Source: Flagellimonas sp. HMM57 (GTDB taxonomy: Bacteria; Bacteroidota; Bacteroidia; Flavobacteriales; Flavobacteriaceae). Taken from it: a stretch of DNA of 64,000 nucleotides. Where the stretch lies: assembly GCF_021390175.1 (NCBI RefSeq), contig NZ_CP090004.1:248001-312000 (forward strand), given 5' to 3'. Under the pieces are notes generated by a model. It made no database searches and had not been told where the DNA came from. It saw only the letters and a list, made by a program, of their open reading frames with translations. The position numbers and the translations under genes were made by a program. Shown here in pieces: positions 26,260 to 34,759 of this stretch (position 1 is the stretch's first letter; every line of letters begins with the position of its first letter).

Positions 26260-27129
26260 ATGGAAATACTAAAAGCTGTTCTAACAAGAACTAAGTCAAA
26301 AATAGACACAACCTTTAAAAACATAAGATTCCCCGACAGTAACATACTGGAATCCACAAATGAAGCTATGTACTATATGCTAAATTTGGGAAATGGCGGA
26401 AAAAGAATAAGACCGGCCATTGTTTTAGCCATTGCAGAGGGATTTAATGGGAATCGGGACCAAGCGTTTGAATTCGCAAAAGCAATAGAATTTATACATA
26501 CCTATACCTTAATTATTGACGATATCCAGGATGATGATGCTATTAGAAGAAACGCAACAACATGCCATATAAAATATGATGTAAATACGGCAACCCTTGC
26601 CGCTTCAAGGCTCTTTGAAGAAGGGTTGTACCCATTTCATAAATATTGCGAAAACATCGAACTTTTTCGAAAACTGAACAATCAACTACATAAAGGCCAA
26701 TGTGCCGATTTAAATGCCGAATCCTGGGATGAAGACATGTTGTCGGTACAGCATTTACGGTTTATACACTCAGGAAAAACAAGTGCGCTCATTCAAATGG
26801 CAATTTTAGGAGGATGTATTTCCAGTGAATTGTCAGAACAGCAAACAGGCAAATTATTGGAATACGGATATTACTTAGGACTGGCATTTCAAGCAAAAGA
26901 TGACATTCTAAGTAAAACCGAAACAGCTGAAGCATTAGGAAAACCTGCAGGAGACCTAGCAGATGAAAACAAGCTAACCTATCCTTCATTTTTTGGTTCT
27001 GTTGAAAACGCCCAAACAGAAGCTAACAAACTATCTGAAAAGGCCATGTCTTGCTTGGATGAGTTTGAAAAAGAAAATGTGGCTGTTCTATTGGAACTTG
27101 CAAAATTCACCGTTCAAAGGAAAAGATAA
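26260..27129 (+). CDS. Polyprenyl (farnesyl/geranylgeranyl-type) diphosphate synthase
   Basis: The 289-residue protein has the trans-isoprenyl diphosphate synthase signatures: GGKRIRP, the first aspartate-rich motif in LIIDDIQDDDAIRR (DDxxD), GKTSALIQ and the second motif region FQAKDDILS. The last Asp of the second motif is replaced by Ser. Length is normal for a short-chain synthase. A Tyr five residues before the first motif leaves C15 versus C20 product undecided. It makes the allylic diphosphate presumably used by the next gene, 100 bp downstream on the same strand. The start at 26260 lies 54 bases after the operator pair. Cytosolic. It is unlikely to be the only synthase of the cell, since housekeeping IspA would be elsewhere. 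Confidence 0.85.
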   Translation: MEILKAVLTRTKSKIDTTFKNIRFPDSNILESTNEAMYYMLNLGNGGKRIRPAIVLAIAEGFNGNRDQAFEFAKAIEFIHTYTLIIDDIQDDDAIRRNATTCHIKYDVNTATLAASRLFEEGLYPFHKYCENIELFRKLNNQLHKGQCADLNAESWDEDMLSVQHLRFIHSGKTSALIQMAILGGCISSELSEQQTGKLLEYGYYLGLAFQAKDDILSKTETAEALGKPAGDLADENKLTYPSFFGSVENAQTEANKLSEKAMSCLDEFEKENVAVLLELAKFTVQRKR

Positions 27130-27229
27130 TATCATCCTAAAATAACCCACCGAAGCTTTTTGACCATAAGAAAAAGAAAAACCATGATACGTTACATACC
27201 ATATGTTTCATTAATTAAACCCAAATATC

Positions 27230-28798
27230 ATGAAAGAGCTTCCAGCCCCAGAAGTAGTAACCCATTTTACCGAATTATTAAACATTTTAGACTGCTATGA
27301 CACCATTATTTTTGATTTGGGCGATGTCCTTTTAAATTGGGATTCGATTCATTTAACATCGGAGACAAAAGGAATAGACGATGTAAGGAAAATGGTAAAT
27401 CACCCACTATGGCAAGATCTGGAAAAAGGTCTGATCAATAGGGAATTGGCACTTACAATGTTAAGTTGCGAGCTTCAAACGCCCTATACTAAGCTAAAAG
27501 AATTGCTTGAGTTGAGTGTGGCCAGTTTAAAAGTCAACGAGCCCATGCTGGAAGTGCTTAAAACCTTGCATGAAAGAAATAAAAAAATATACTGTCTTTC
27601 CAATGTAGACCTGGAATCGTTCTCATATTTATATGCAAGCTTTGATTATTGGAAGTATTTTGATGGTATATACGTATCCGCTTTGTTGCAACTTAGAAAG
27701 CCAGATGAAGCTATTTTTCAATACCTGATCTCAAGCGCCTCCATAAACCCAAAAATGGCGGTTCTTATAGATGACAAATCCGAAAACCTACGGCAGGCGG
27801 CAAGCTTTGGAATAAGTACCGTAAAGTATGCAAAAGATAACATTATATATACCCGTATTGAAAAAGAAAACAATAGAAGCCTTCCAGATATAAACCATCA
27901 TGTAATCAAAAAGAAGGCATCAGGGGAGGCCTATTTAAATGGTCGATTACGCGACTTCCCTTTTTGCAAAAGTTTTGTAAGCAATGGAGTAGCGTTAATA
28001 GGGAGTGAAGATTTTTCCAAAGAAATATTTTCCACCGCAGTCATTTTACATTCCTATTCGTCGCTTCCCAATGATATTATAGCATCCATGTCCTGTGAGA
28101 TTCTTAACCATGATGGAAAAAATAAGCTACGTTGGTGTTTTTATAAAAATGAAGCCAGGCCAGAAAATTTCCCTGATGATTTGGATACTACATCGATGGT
28201 ATTATCATTTCTGTTAAAGAATAATAAACTCACTAGGGAAGAGGTGGTTCCCGTAGCGGAACAAATGATAAGTAACAGAAATGAAGATGGTATTATTCAG
28301 GTGTATTTTGATGATAACAGACCTCGGATAGATGCCATTGTAGCCATAAATGTATTGTATTTAATGTATCAAATTGGATATGGGGCACGAGAAGAACTAC
28401 AAGAAACTAAGGCTTTCGTATACGACTTTTTAACAACTGAAAAGTACCTTAACGGTACTCGGTATTACCCAGCACCAGATGTATTTTTGTTTTTCCTGTC
28501 TAGGTTAGTGGTCGATTTCCCCAGTAAGTTTCAGAAATTTCGTAGACTACTTATAGAAATGCTAGTATGGCGTATTGATTGTTCATCGTTTCCATTAGAA
28601 CATGCTTTAAGGGTTATAGCGTTAAAAAAATTAGGAATTGTTAATAGGGCCGACTTTTTAAAATTATTGGACGATCAATTGGAAGATGGCGGTTGGCCTA
28701 TGTACGGGCTTTTTATAGCACCAAGATCTAACACCTATTTCGGAAGTAGGGAACTTAGTACGGCCTTTGCTTTGGAAGCTATAAATGTAATGAGTTAA
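27230..28798 (+). CDS. Bifunctional HAD phosphatase / class II terpene cyclase (drimenol-synthase-like)
   Basis: Residues ~20-205 are a HAD-superfamily phosphatase: motif I IIFDLGDVL (Asp29; second Asp is Gly31 as in YihX-type HADs), motif II Ser124 in YCLSN, Lys157 in RKPDE and motif IV IDDKSEN (Asp181/Asp182). Residues ~230-522 are a helical class II terpene cyclase beta-type domain with the protonation motif DLDTT (317-321, DxDTT) and a C-terminal 'EDGGWPMYG' repeat element. This two-domain order is that of marine bacterial bifunctional drimenol synthases, which cyclise farnesyl diphosphate and then remove the diphosphate. Operon partners are the prenyl synthase upstream and an AraC regulator 15 bp downstream. 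Substrate length (C15 or C20) is not settled by sequence reading. Confidence 0.82.
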   Translation: MKELPAPEVVTHFTELLNILDCYDTIIFDLGDVLLNWDSIHLTSETKGIDDVRKMVNHPLWQDLEKGLINRELALTMLSCELQTPYTKLKELLELSVASLKVNEPMLEVLKTLHERNKKIYCLSNVDLESFSYLYASFDYWKYFDGIYVSALLQLRKPDEAIFQYLISSASINPKMAVLIDDKSENLRQAASFGISTVKYAKDNIIYTRIEKENNRSLPDINHHVIKKKASGEAYLNGRLRDFPFCKSFVSNGVALIGSEDFSKEIFSTAVILHSYSSLPNDIIASMSCEILNHDGKNKLRWCFYKNEARPENFPDDLDTTSMVLSFLLKNNKLTREEVVPVAEQMISNRNEDGIIQVYFDDNRPRIDAIVAINVLYLMYQIGYGAREELQETKAFVYDFLTTEKYLNGTRYYPAPDVFLFFLSRLVVDFPSKFQKFRRLLIEMLVWRIDCSSFPLEHALRVIALKKLGIVNRADFLKLLDDQLEDGGWPMYGLFIAPRSNTYFGSRELSTAFALEAINVMS

Positions 28799-28813
28799 AC
28801 GTAACTAAAAATT

Positions 28814-29707
28814 ATGGTACAAATTATAATCAATAAACAAAACGATGAATTGGCATTTAGGTTGGAACGATTTGATAACTTAAACCAATTTGATCATTTA
28901 CAGCGTAAAAATTATTATTCTATTATTCTACTATGCGGTATTAATTTTAATTTAAAAGTAGATTTTTCAGAATATCAGCTCAAAGGAAACCATATGATTT
29001 GCTTATCGCCATATCAGCCATTTATGATTACTTCAGATGAAGCTTGCTCTGGGTTTCTATTAAATTTTCATCCCGATTTTTTCTGTACCTATAGGCATCA
29101 AAATGAAATAGAAACAGAAGGCGTGCTTTTTGGCAATTTTCATGGCTTACCTTTTTTTAAACTATGTGAAGAAGAACTATTCTCTAACCTCATAAATCAA
29201 ATTTCCAGGGAAATGGATAGGGATTACATAGCACAACACGAGGTGCTGGTTGCTTTTTTAAAAGTGTTCCTAATTGAAGCCGTGAGACAGAAAAAGAAAT
29301 TTGATGAAGATACCGTGTTAAAATTTGCCGATAGACAATCAGAAATTTTGCAAAACCTGGTAGATGCTATTGAGGGCAATTACACTAAGCTGCATGCACC
29401 TCAAGAATATGCAGATATACTATGTACAAGTTCTAAAACCTTGGCAGGAATAGTAAAAAAATATTTAAATCAAACACTAACATCCTTAATAACCAATAGA
29501 ATTATTATAGCGGCCAAAAGAGAGCTTTATTTAACGTCCAAACCTGTAAAACAGATAGCGGCGGCATTAGGCTATGGAGATGAATTTTATTTTAGCCGAT
29601 TTTTTAAAAAGAAAGTTGGAGTATCGCCCGACACCTATAGAAAAACGGTAGGTTTTGCCAAACTAAAAGATTTACAAGCAGATCTTAAAAAAAGGAGCAT
29701 CGATTAA
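28814..29707 (+). CDS. AraC-family transcriptional regulator
   Basis: The 297-residue protein has an N-terminal beta-rich cupin-like half (SPYQPFMITSDEACSGFLLN) and a C-terminal AraC double helix-turn-helix (~190-285). The latter includes ADILCTSSKTLAGIVKKYLN and the second-helix signature KQIAAALGYGDEFYFSRFFK followed by KKVGVSPDTYRK. It starts 15 bp after the terpene cyclase stop, so it is probably co-transcribed and could regulate this operon. AraC proteins of this layout usually sense a small ligand; the ligand is unknown. Confidence 0.87.
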   Translation: MVQIIINKQNDELAFRLERFDNLNQFDHLQRKNYYSIILLCGINFNLKVDFSEYQLKGNHMICLSPYQPFMITSDEACSGFLLNFHPDFFCTYRHQNEIETEGVLFGNFHGLPFFKLCEEELFSNLINQISREMDRDYIAQHEVLVAFLKVFLIEAVRQKKKFDEDTVLKFADRQSEILQNLVDAIEGNYTKLHAPQEYADILCTSSKTLAGIVKKYLNQTLTSLITNRIIIAAKRELYLTSKPVKQIAAALGYGDEFYFSRFFKKKVGVSPDTYRKTVGFAKLKDLQADLKKRSID

Positions 29708-29744
29708 GATGCCCCTTTCGTTTTCTTTTTCAAAGTTGTTACAA

Positions 29745-30464
29745 TTATTTAGAAGCAAGAATATCTATCTTTTGAATAGCCGTAGCTTCGAAATCTTTCA
29801 GAATAATAGGAGCGTTTTCCATAAGGGCAGCTGCTACTTTACCCTTTAGGTGTGCATCCCTTCCAGAGTCTTCGGCAAAAGTGTCAAATATAGCATATCT
29901 TGTATCGTCTAATTTAAAAGCATACCATGATAATGTTTCCGGCTCATCATCTACCAGTTGCTTTCCTGCGTTTAGAAAATGCTCTACCGCTTCAGAGTTT
30001 CCTGCTTTGGCATTCATAATAACCAACAAACCCTTATTTTGTATTCCAGATTTGTGATTAGAGGCAATCATATTAATGGGTTTAATGTCCACGTTTACAT
30101 CAAAGTTTTCCAGTAGACTATAAGCATTGGCCAAAAGAGCTTTGGCGACCTCACCCTTTAAATGCGCTTGTCTACCGGCTTCCATTTCAAATGTGTCATA
30201 TATTCCAAAAGTATTTTCATCTATTTGAAAAGCAAACCAAGATATTGTTTCAGGCTCTTGAAGTACTAGTGGTAATCCACTAAGTAGAAAATCTTTAACA
30301 GCTTCAGCTTTGCCTGCTTTGGATTTCATGATAACTAATAGCCCAATGGTTTCTTTTTTTGTGTTTGTCATAATACTACTTTTTTTGGTTTTAGGAAATA
30401 GTTGAATTGAAAACCCTAGAAGCAATACAAAGACTGCCAGTTTAAAAGGAATTCTTGTTTTCAT
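29745..30464 (-). CDS. Secreted tandem ABM-domain (antibiotic biosynthesis monooxygenase-like) protein
   Basis: Starting at 30464 gives a signal peptide (MKTRIPFKLAVFVLLLGFSI); the longer frame from 30557 is rejected. Two homologous ~95-residue ABM domains follow. Both contain a 'GLLVIM.(S/N)AKAG..EAV..FL' strand-helix, an EPET(I/L)SW motif, a '(F/Y)AI(F/Y)DTF' strand and GR(Q/D)AHLKG.V. Single-domain ABM proteins form dimers of ferredoxin-like folds, so the tandem copy likely makes a monomeric pseudo-dimer. Members include quinol and haem-degrading monooxygenases, but also many of unknown role. It is convergent with the AraC gene. A role in oxidising the neighbouring terpene is possible but unsupported. 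Confidence 0.78.
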   Translation of the reverse strand: MKTRIPFKLAVFVLLLGFSIQLFPKTKKSSIMTNTKKETIGLLVIMKSKAGKAEAVKDFLLSGLPLVLQEPETISWFAFQIDENTFGIYDTFEMEAGRQAHLKGEVAKALLANAYSLLENFDVNVDIKPINMIASNHKSGIQNKGLLVIMNAKAGNSEAVEHFLNAGKQLVDDEPETLSWYAFKLDDTRYAIFDTFAEDSGRDAHLKGKVAAALMENAPIILKDFEATAIQKIDILASK

Positions 30465-30647
30465 GTTTTTCAATGTTTTGTTACAGTGCAAATATGTTGT
30501 AAAAGAGAAAATCTTGGAATGGATACCTGTAACTAATGCATGGACGATTTTACACAAATGAAAACAAGTGTAAACACTTTGGCATAAATTTACCGAAATG
30601 CTCCGAATGACAATTCAACCAAGGTTTATGCCATTTAATCAATCGTA

Positions 30648-31688
30648 CTATTTTTTATAATTGGCCAGGTATTTATTAAAGATGAGTATTACTAATATTG
30701 AAAGTAGAATACCCATAAATAGTGCAGGTATTTGTATTATTTTTTTGTATCGTAAGTCATTTATTAATACTCCCCTATTGGGGAAATCAGAAACTATATT
30801 AATGGTATTTTTTGTATTTGCTTTCTCTATGTTTACCTCAGTTTTCTCTTCTTTTAATTTTTCTATTTCTTTGAACAGCTCTAATTCTGGGATTTTTTCT
30901 AATTTATTGTTATCTGCTAAATTAATATTCGTTGTTCCTTCAGGTTGTTGTGCTTCTATAACTCTTATTTCTTTATAAAGCGATTGTAATTTATCGATTT
31001 CCTCTAGCTGCTTATTTACAATAGTATCCCTAACTGCCAAATTATCATCATTGACCTTTTTCTGAAGCTTGAAATATTCATTGTTTTTTATAGAGGTTAC
31101 TATCATTTTTTGGCATTGCTTTGCAATTTCAGGTGCCGTTGCTTCTATCTGAATTTTGTGATATTCTGCATTGATTCCATCAAAGTTCTTTAAGTAATCT
31201 TCATAGTTTATGTTCTTTCGTGTAACAGAATCCAAATCTTTAATAAACTCATTAAACTGTTTAATTTTTTGTACTCTATCTATTAATGGAGTTATTTTAA
31301 TACTTGTTATATTTTTTGCTGTTGACTGAGGAATATGTAATACTTTTTCCAACTCTTCAATTTCTTCTTCCCTCACCAATTGATTGTAAAATTCAATATT
31401 ATCATATAGTTGGCGTACGCTGTTAAAATTAGGCTGTACAATCATGGAAGACTTATATACGCGTAATGCATTATAATCTAAGTAACCGCCAAGCCCCATA
31501 CCTAATATAGCCGCCAAGCAAAACTTAAAAAAATGAACTCTAAGGAAGAGGATACATAAAATAAAAAGGTGATATATGGCTTTTAAACTATTACTAATTC
31601 GGTTACAAAACGTATTAATTGCGTTTCCTATAAGTTTGAATAGTTGTCCTAAATCTATTTCTTCTGATGTGTTTTCTTTTGTATTCAT
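30648..31688 (-). CDS. Wzz-like chain-length-determinant family membrane protein
   Basis: The 346-residue protein has a membrane segment near the N-terminus (~45-70, FFKFCLAAILGMGLGGYL) and another at the C-terminus (~318-340, IPALFMGILLSILVILIF). Between them is a long, mostly helical, coiled-coil-rich periplasmic region (for example LFKEIEKLKEEKTEVNIEKA). This is the Wzz/GumC-like topology of polysaccharide co-polymerases, without a C-terminal kinase. It lies 29 bp after the ParB-like gene on the same strand and forms the last gene of the IbrA/IbrB triad. No glycosyltransferase or wzx/wzy gene is nearby, so a classical O-antigen role is not supported by context. Confidence 0.7.
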   Translation of the reverse strand: MNTKENTSEEIDLGQLFKLIGNAINTFCNRISNSLKAIYHLFILCILFLRVHFFKFCLAAILGMGLGGYLDYNALRVYKSSMIVQPNFNSVRQLYDNIEFYNQLVREEEIEELEKVLHIPQSTAKNITSIKITPLIDRVQKIKQFNEFIKDLDSVTRKNINYEDYLKNFDGINAEYHKIQIEATAPEIAKQCQKMIVTSIKNNEYFKLQKKVNDDNLAVRDTIVNKQLEEIDKLQSLYKEIRVIEAQQPEGTTNINLADNNKLEKIPELELFKEIEKLKEEKTEVNIEKANTKNTINIVSDFPNRGVLINDLRYKKIIQIPALFMGILLSILVILIFNKYLANYKK

Positions 31689-31717
31689 AATATTGATTCA
31701 AACTGTAAGATGCCAGC

Positions 31718-32326
31718 TCAATGCCATGATTGAGAATAATCGTCGTCTTTAAATAATTCCCCGAGGCCATTGAATTGTTTAAGCCTTAGTACCTCATCTG
31801 CATCCATGCCCAATGCTTCCATAATTTTTGATGGCGCCCACTCATTAATCGATAATGTTTTTACCACCTCACTTATTTCTCCTATTTGATGTTTTCCCCT
31901 AGCCCTATTATGCCGTATGGTGGCTACTATTTGTTCTGTTTTGGGAAGGTCCAATATCACAACCGGTACTTTATGGTCTAATCTATTCTGCAATACTTTA
32001 CTTTTTTTTATAAGTTTCCAACGATGGTATCCATCAATTAACCTATAGTGTTGTTGTTCTTTAGTTGAAACTATCAAAGGCAGCGTAATCCCATGGTCGA
32101 GCATGGAACGAAGTAGCAAATGCTTTTCTGGAGTGGCCATTTTATTGGGATTATAGCTATTTGGCAAAATAGTATTTATAGGCACCCACAACAGTTTCGA
32201 AACAGGCTCTTTATACTGATCAAATATTTCTGAAATCTGATTGATGAGGATTGATTTCCCTTCTTTAGAAATACTTTGACTTTTTTTTAAAATGTCCAGG
32301 ATATCTTGCTTTATATTCTTGTCCAT
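31718..32326 (-). CDS. ParB-like nuclease-domain protein (IbrB-like)
   Basis: The start at 32326 (MDKNIKQDILDIL) leaves a 4-bp gap after the PAPS-reductase-like gene; the alternative at 32356 would overlap it by 26 bp. The ~202-residue protein has a ParB N-terminal-type fold: ILPNSYNPN, a PLIVSTKEQQHYRLIDGYHRW motif and a later 'RARGKHQIGEISEVV' segment. A helix-turn-helix-like end (APSKIMEALGMDADEVLRL) follows. IbrB proteins are encoded with IbrA and are needed with it for regulation of surface-protein genes in E. coli; the biochemical activity is not settled. The linked downstream Wzz-like gene is not a usual partner that I know of. Confidence 0.8.
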   Translation of the reverse strand: MDKNIKQDILDILKKSQSISKEGKSILINQISEIFDQYKEPVSKLLWVPINTILPNSYNPNKMATPEKHLLLRSMLDHGITLPLIVSTKEQQHYRLIDGYHRWKLIKKSKVLQNRLDHKVPVVILDLPKTEQIVATIRHNRARGKHQIGEISEVVKTLSINEWAPSKIMEALGMDADEVLRLKQFNGLGELFKDDDYSQSWH

Positions 32327-32330
32327 TGGG

Positions 32331-33500
32331 CTACCTTTTGGCATACAGGGTTTCATATGTCTTTTTGGTTTGGGTAAAGCCCAAGCTGCGGCACCACCAG
32401 TCGTTTTTGATGATACATTTACATATTCTTCTCCAAGAGGGTAGCTTTCCCGAATTTTCCAATTTTAAGTTGCCCTGGTCCGGGACTAGCTCAAAAGAAA
32501 ATCCGTTGTTTTCCCACCATCTGAGAAAGGTTTTTATTTTCGCTGCATAATGGTTCCTGGTGATTTCTGGCATGGACTGTAGCAAAATATAGGTGTACCT
32601 TTTCCATGTTAGACCTTCAGGAAGTACTACTTTAATCCTTCCAAGAACAGCTGTTTTACCGTAATACGCACCAAAATTAACGCCATGTACTCGCCTTACC
32701 ACCTTATTCCAGGTATCTGGCTCAATTTGGTGGTAGTAAGCCAAACTTTGACGCTGGTCATCACCATAGGGTTGGCAAATACGCATTTTATGAATGGACA
32801 TTCCACATAAATAAAAATAGTCATAGAGTTTATTGTACTTTATTTTTTTCTTGCCTACATAACGCCAGATATCCTCAGTTCGCCAATCGTAAATAGGATA
32901 TGAAAATACCAGGCTGTTCGATGCTTGGCTCATCCAGTTTATTCCGCGCCAACCGTTGGCGGTTACCGAAAAGAACCTGTTCAAACTTTCGTCCGATCGA
33001 ATTCCCAATAAACATGTGGACAACTCGCCATTTGAAAACCAATTGCCCCATTGGTACACAAAATCTTCGAATTCCATTCCATAACGGAAAAAGGGATAAT
33101 AGTCCAAGTCTGATACTACTTGAGGGTGCTGTGGCATAGGACGAATCCAGTCCTTGGATTGTTCTGGGTCCCAACAGCGCCAATGGGGCTGAAAAACACT
33201 CACCGAATTTCTCAGGTTCAATGGCAGACATACCCAATGTAGGTTGATTTCTTCTGGATTTAGTGCCACTTCTTCAATATGCTCAATGGTGGTACCGTAT
33301 TGTCCTTCCAAATCAACAAATAGGACATCAAGTGGCAAGCGATTTTCAGATTTGGCTATTTCTAGGGCCAAATGTAGCATAACGGTGCTGTCCTTACCGC
33401 CACTAAAGGCTACATATATCTTTGAAAAGGTATTAAATATATCTTGCATGCGCTTTTTGGCTGCAGTATGAACATTCTCGTCTAAATAGGATTTAGGCAT
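32331..33500 (-). CDS. PAPS-reductase-family ATP pyrophosphatase (IbrA-like, DUF3440 type)
   Basis: The 389-residue protein has the PP-loop signature VAFSGGKDSTVMLHLALEI (~residues 32-50), the core of phosphoadenosine phosphosulfate reductase and other adenylating enzymes. It is much longer than a sulfate-assimilation CysH and has a Trp/Tyr-rich C-terminal extension (WGNWFSNGELSTCLLGIRSD, INWMSQASNSLVFSYPIYDW). This is the pattern of IbrA/DUF3440 proteins paired with a ParB-like partner, as here. No sulfate-assimilation genes are adjacent. DNA phosphorothioation (DndC) is another PAPS-reductase-like system, but its DndD/DndE partners are absent. A regulatory or defence role is inference. Confidence 0.82.
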   Translation of the reverse strand: MPKSYLDENVHTAAKKRMQDIFNTFSKIYVAFSGGKDSTVMLHLALEIAKSENRLPLDVLFVDLEGQYGTTIEHIEEVALNPEEINLHWVCLPLNLRNSVSVFQPHWRCWDPEQSKDWIRPMPQHPQVVSDLDYYPFFRYGMEFEDFVYQWGNWFSNGELSTCLLGIRSDESLNRFFSVTANGWRGINWMSQASNSLVFSYPIYDWRTEDIWRYVGKKKIKYNKLYDYFYLCGMSIHKMRICQPYGDDQRQSLAYYHQIEPDTWNKVVRRVHGVNFGAYYGKTAVLGRIKVVLPEGLTWKRYTYILLQSMPEITRNHYAAKIKTFLRWWENNGFSFELVPDQGNLKLENSGKLPSWRRICKCIIKNDWWCRSLGFTQTKKTYETLYAKR

Positions 33501-33664
33501 TCCAGACTTTTTTAATTGTTGAAATAGTTTTAGCTTATTTTAAATTATTTGTTTTAAAAATCTCCTAACAGTCGATCATTTGATCCGTATTGGATACCAC
33601 TATTAAGATGTTCGGTATAGAAGCGGGACCATGCCCAAATGGTTTCATGTTCTTCGAATCCATC

Positions 33665-34759
33665 TTATATCTTTTCGTAAATGGATCTTAATTTTTTCCG
33701 GTCTATACAATTTCTCCAATCCTTGCCCAAAGCATTTTCCCATAAAGGTTGCATTGCCATGGCCACTTCAATCATGATATCAAATTCATCATCACGCAGA
33801 CCTGCACAAATTCCCTGAGGCATAACAATACCCTGTTTTTCTTGCATTTGGTTGAACAGCTTTATGCCTATGGGATAAAACTCATCAAGGTGTTGAAAAA
33901 CCAGACAATTTCCGATACCGTGTTTAATCCCAAGCAAATACCCCAAACCATAACTCATGGCATGTGCCGCCCCTACCTGGGAATAGGCTATACTCATTCC
34001 CCCATGCCAAGATGCCATCATTAATTTATCCCTGGATTCTTCAGAGGTCAGTTTACCAAGAAACACGTCTTCACAAAGCTCAAGTGCCTTCTCACCATAG
34101 CTTTGGCTAAAAGCGTTTAAATATGTTCCATTAAGGGATTCTATACAATGTATAAAACAGTCCATTCCCGTGTAGAACCATTGTTCCTTACAAACACCTC
34201 GTGTAAGATTGGGGTCTAGAATTACCTGATCAAAGGTCGTGTGGTCAGAATTGATTCCCAATTTCTTTGCAGGTCCTGTCAATACGGCCGTTCTGGATAC
34301 TTCCGCACCAGTACCGCTAATGGTGGGGATACCTACGTGGTATATGGAAGGTTTTTTGACCAAATCCCACCCCTGATAATCAGCTGAATTGCCCCCGTTT
34401 GTCAACACAATGGACACTGCTTTTGCTAAATCCAATAAAGTACCTCCTCCTATACCAATGATACCGGATGGAAGCATTGGGAACTCCTTTCGGATTTTTT
34501 GGACCAATGCATCAACTTGTACCGTTCCGGGCTCCACATTTGCGGAAATGAAAACAATTTGGTCATTGTATGCCAATGGAATATTTGCAGCTATCTCGGA
34601 CTCTTCGAAAACATCATCCACAAAAAAAATGAATGGTGCGTCTTGATACTTTCTTTTGGGCAACAAAACCTCACCCAATTGATTAAAACTATCTCTTCCA
34701 AACATTACTCTAGGAACCATGGGAAAGTTCCGATACCTTTCAACTTTTCGTCCAATCAC
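33665..34759 (-). CDS. kdnB: Iron-containing alcohol dehydrogenase, KdnB-like (3-deoxy-octulosonate 8-oxidase family)
   Basis: The 364-residue protein starts MIGRKVERYRNFPMVPRVMF and has the group III dehydrogenase nucleotide motif IIGIGGGTLLDLAKAVS. Metal-site histidines lie in the region AHAMSYGLGYLLGIKHGIG and VFQHLDEF. Sequence style and length match KdnB, which oxidises C8 of Kdo before transamination by KdnA to 8-amino-Kdo. No KdnA aminotransferase is seen in the window. Its ATG overlaps the stop of the PAS gene by four bases (34756-34759), implying translational coupling with a signalling operon. After the stop, the same frame stays open for 35 protein-like codons (see findings). A different sugar-alcohol substrate cannot be excluded. 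Confidence 0.72.
   Translation of the reverse strand: MIGRKVERYRNFPMVPRVMFGRDSFNQLGEVLLPKRKYQDAPFIFFVDDVFEESEIAANIPLAYNDQIVFISANVEPGTVQVDALVQKIRKEFPMLPSGIIGIGGGTLLDLAKAVSIVLTNGGNSADYQGWDLVKKPSIYHVGIPTISGTGAEVSRTAVLTGPAKKLGINSDHTTFDQVILDPNLTRGVCKEQWFYTGMDCFIHCIESLNGTYLNAFSQSYGEKALELCEDVFLGKLTSEESRDKLMMASWHGGMSIAYSQVGAAHAMSYGLGYLLGIKHGIGNCLVFQHLDEFYPIGIKLFNQMQEKQGIVMPQGICAGLRDDEFDIMIEVAMAMQPLWENALGKDWRNCIDRKKLRSIYEKI

Noticed and set aside
30648..31688. Part of a capsule or O-antigen biosynthesis cluster
   Set aside because: No glycosyltransferase, flippase, polymerase or tyrosine kinase gene lies nearby; only the Wzz-like topology is present.
32331..33500. DndC DNA phosphorothioation enzyme
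   Set aside because: The PP-loop is shared, but DndB, DndD and DndE are absent and the ParB-like partner with DUF3440-type length fits IbrA better.
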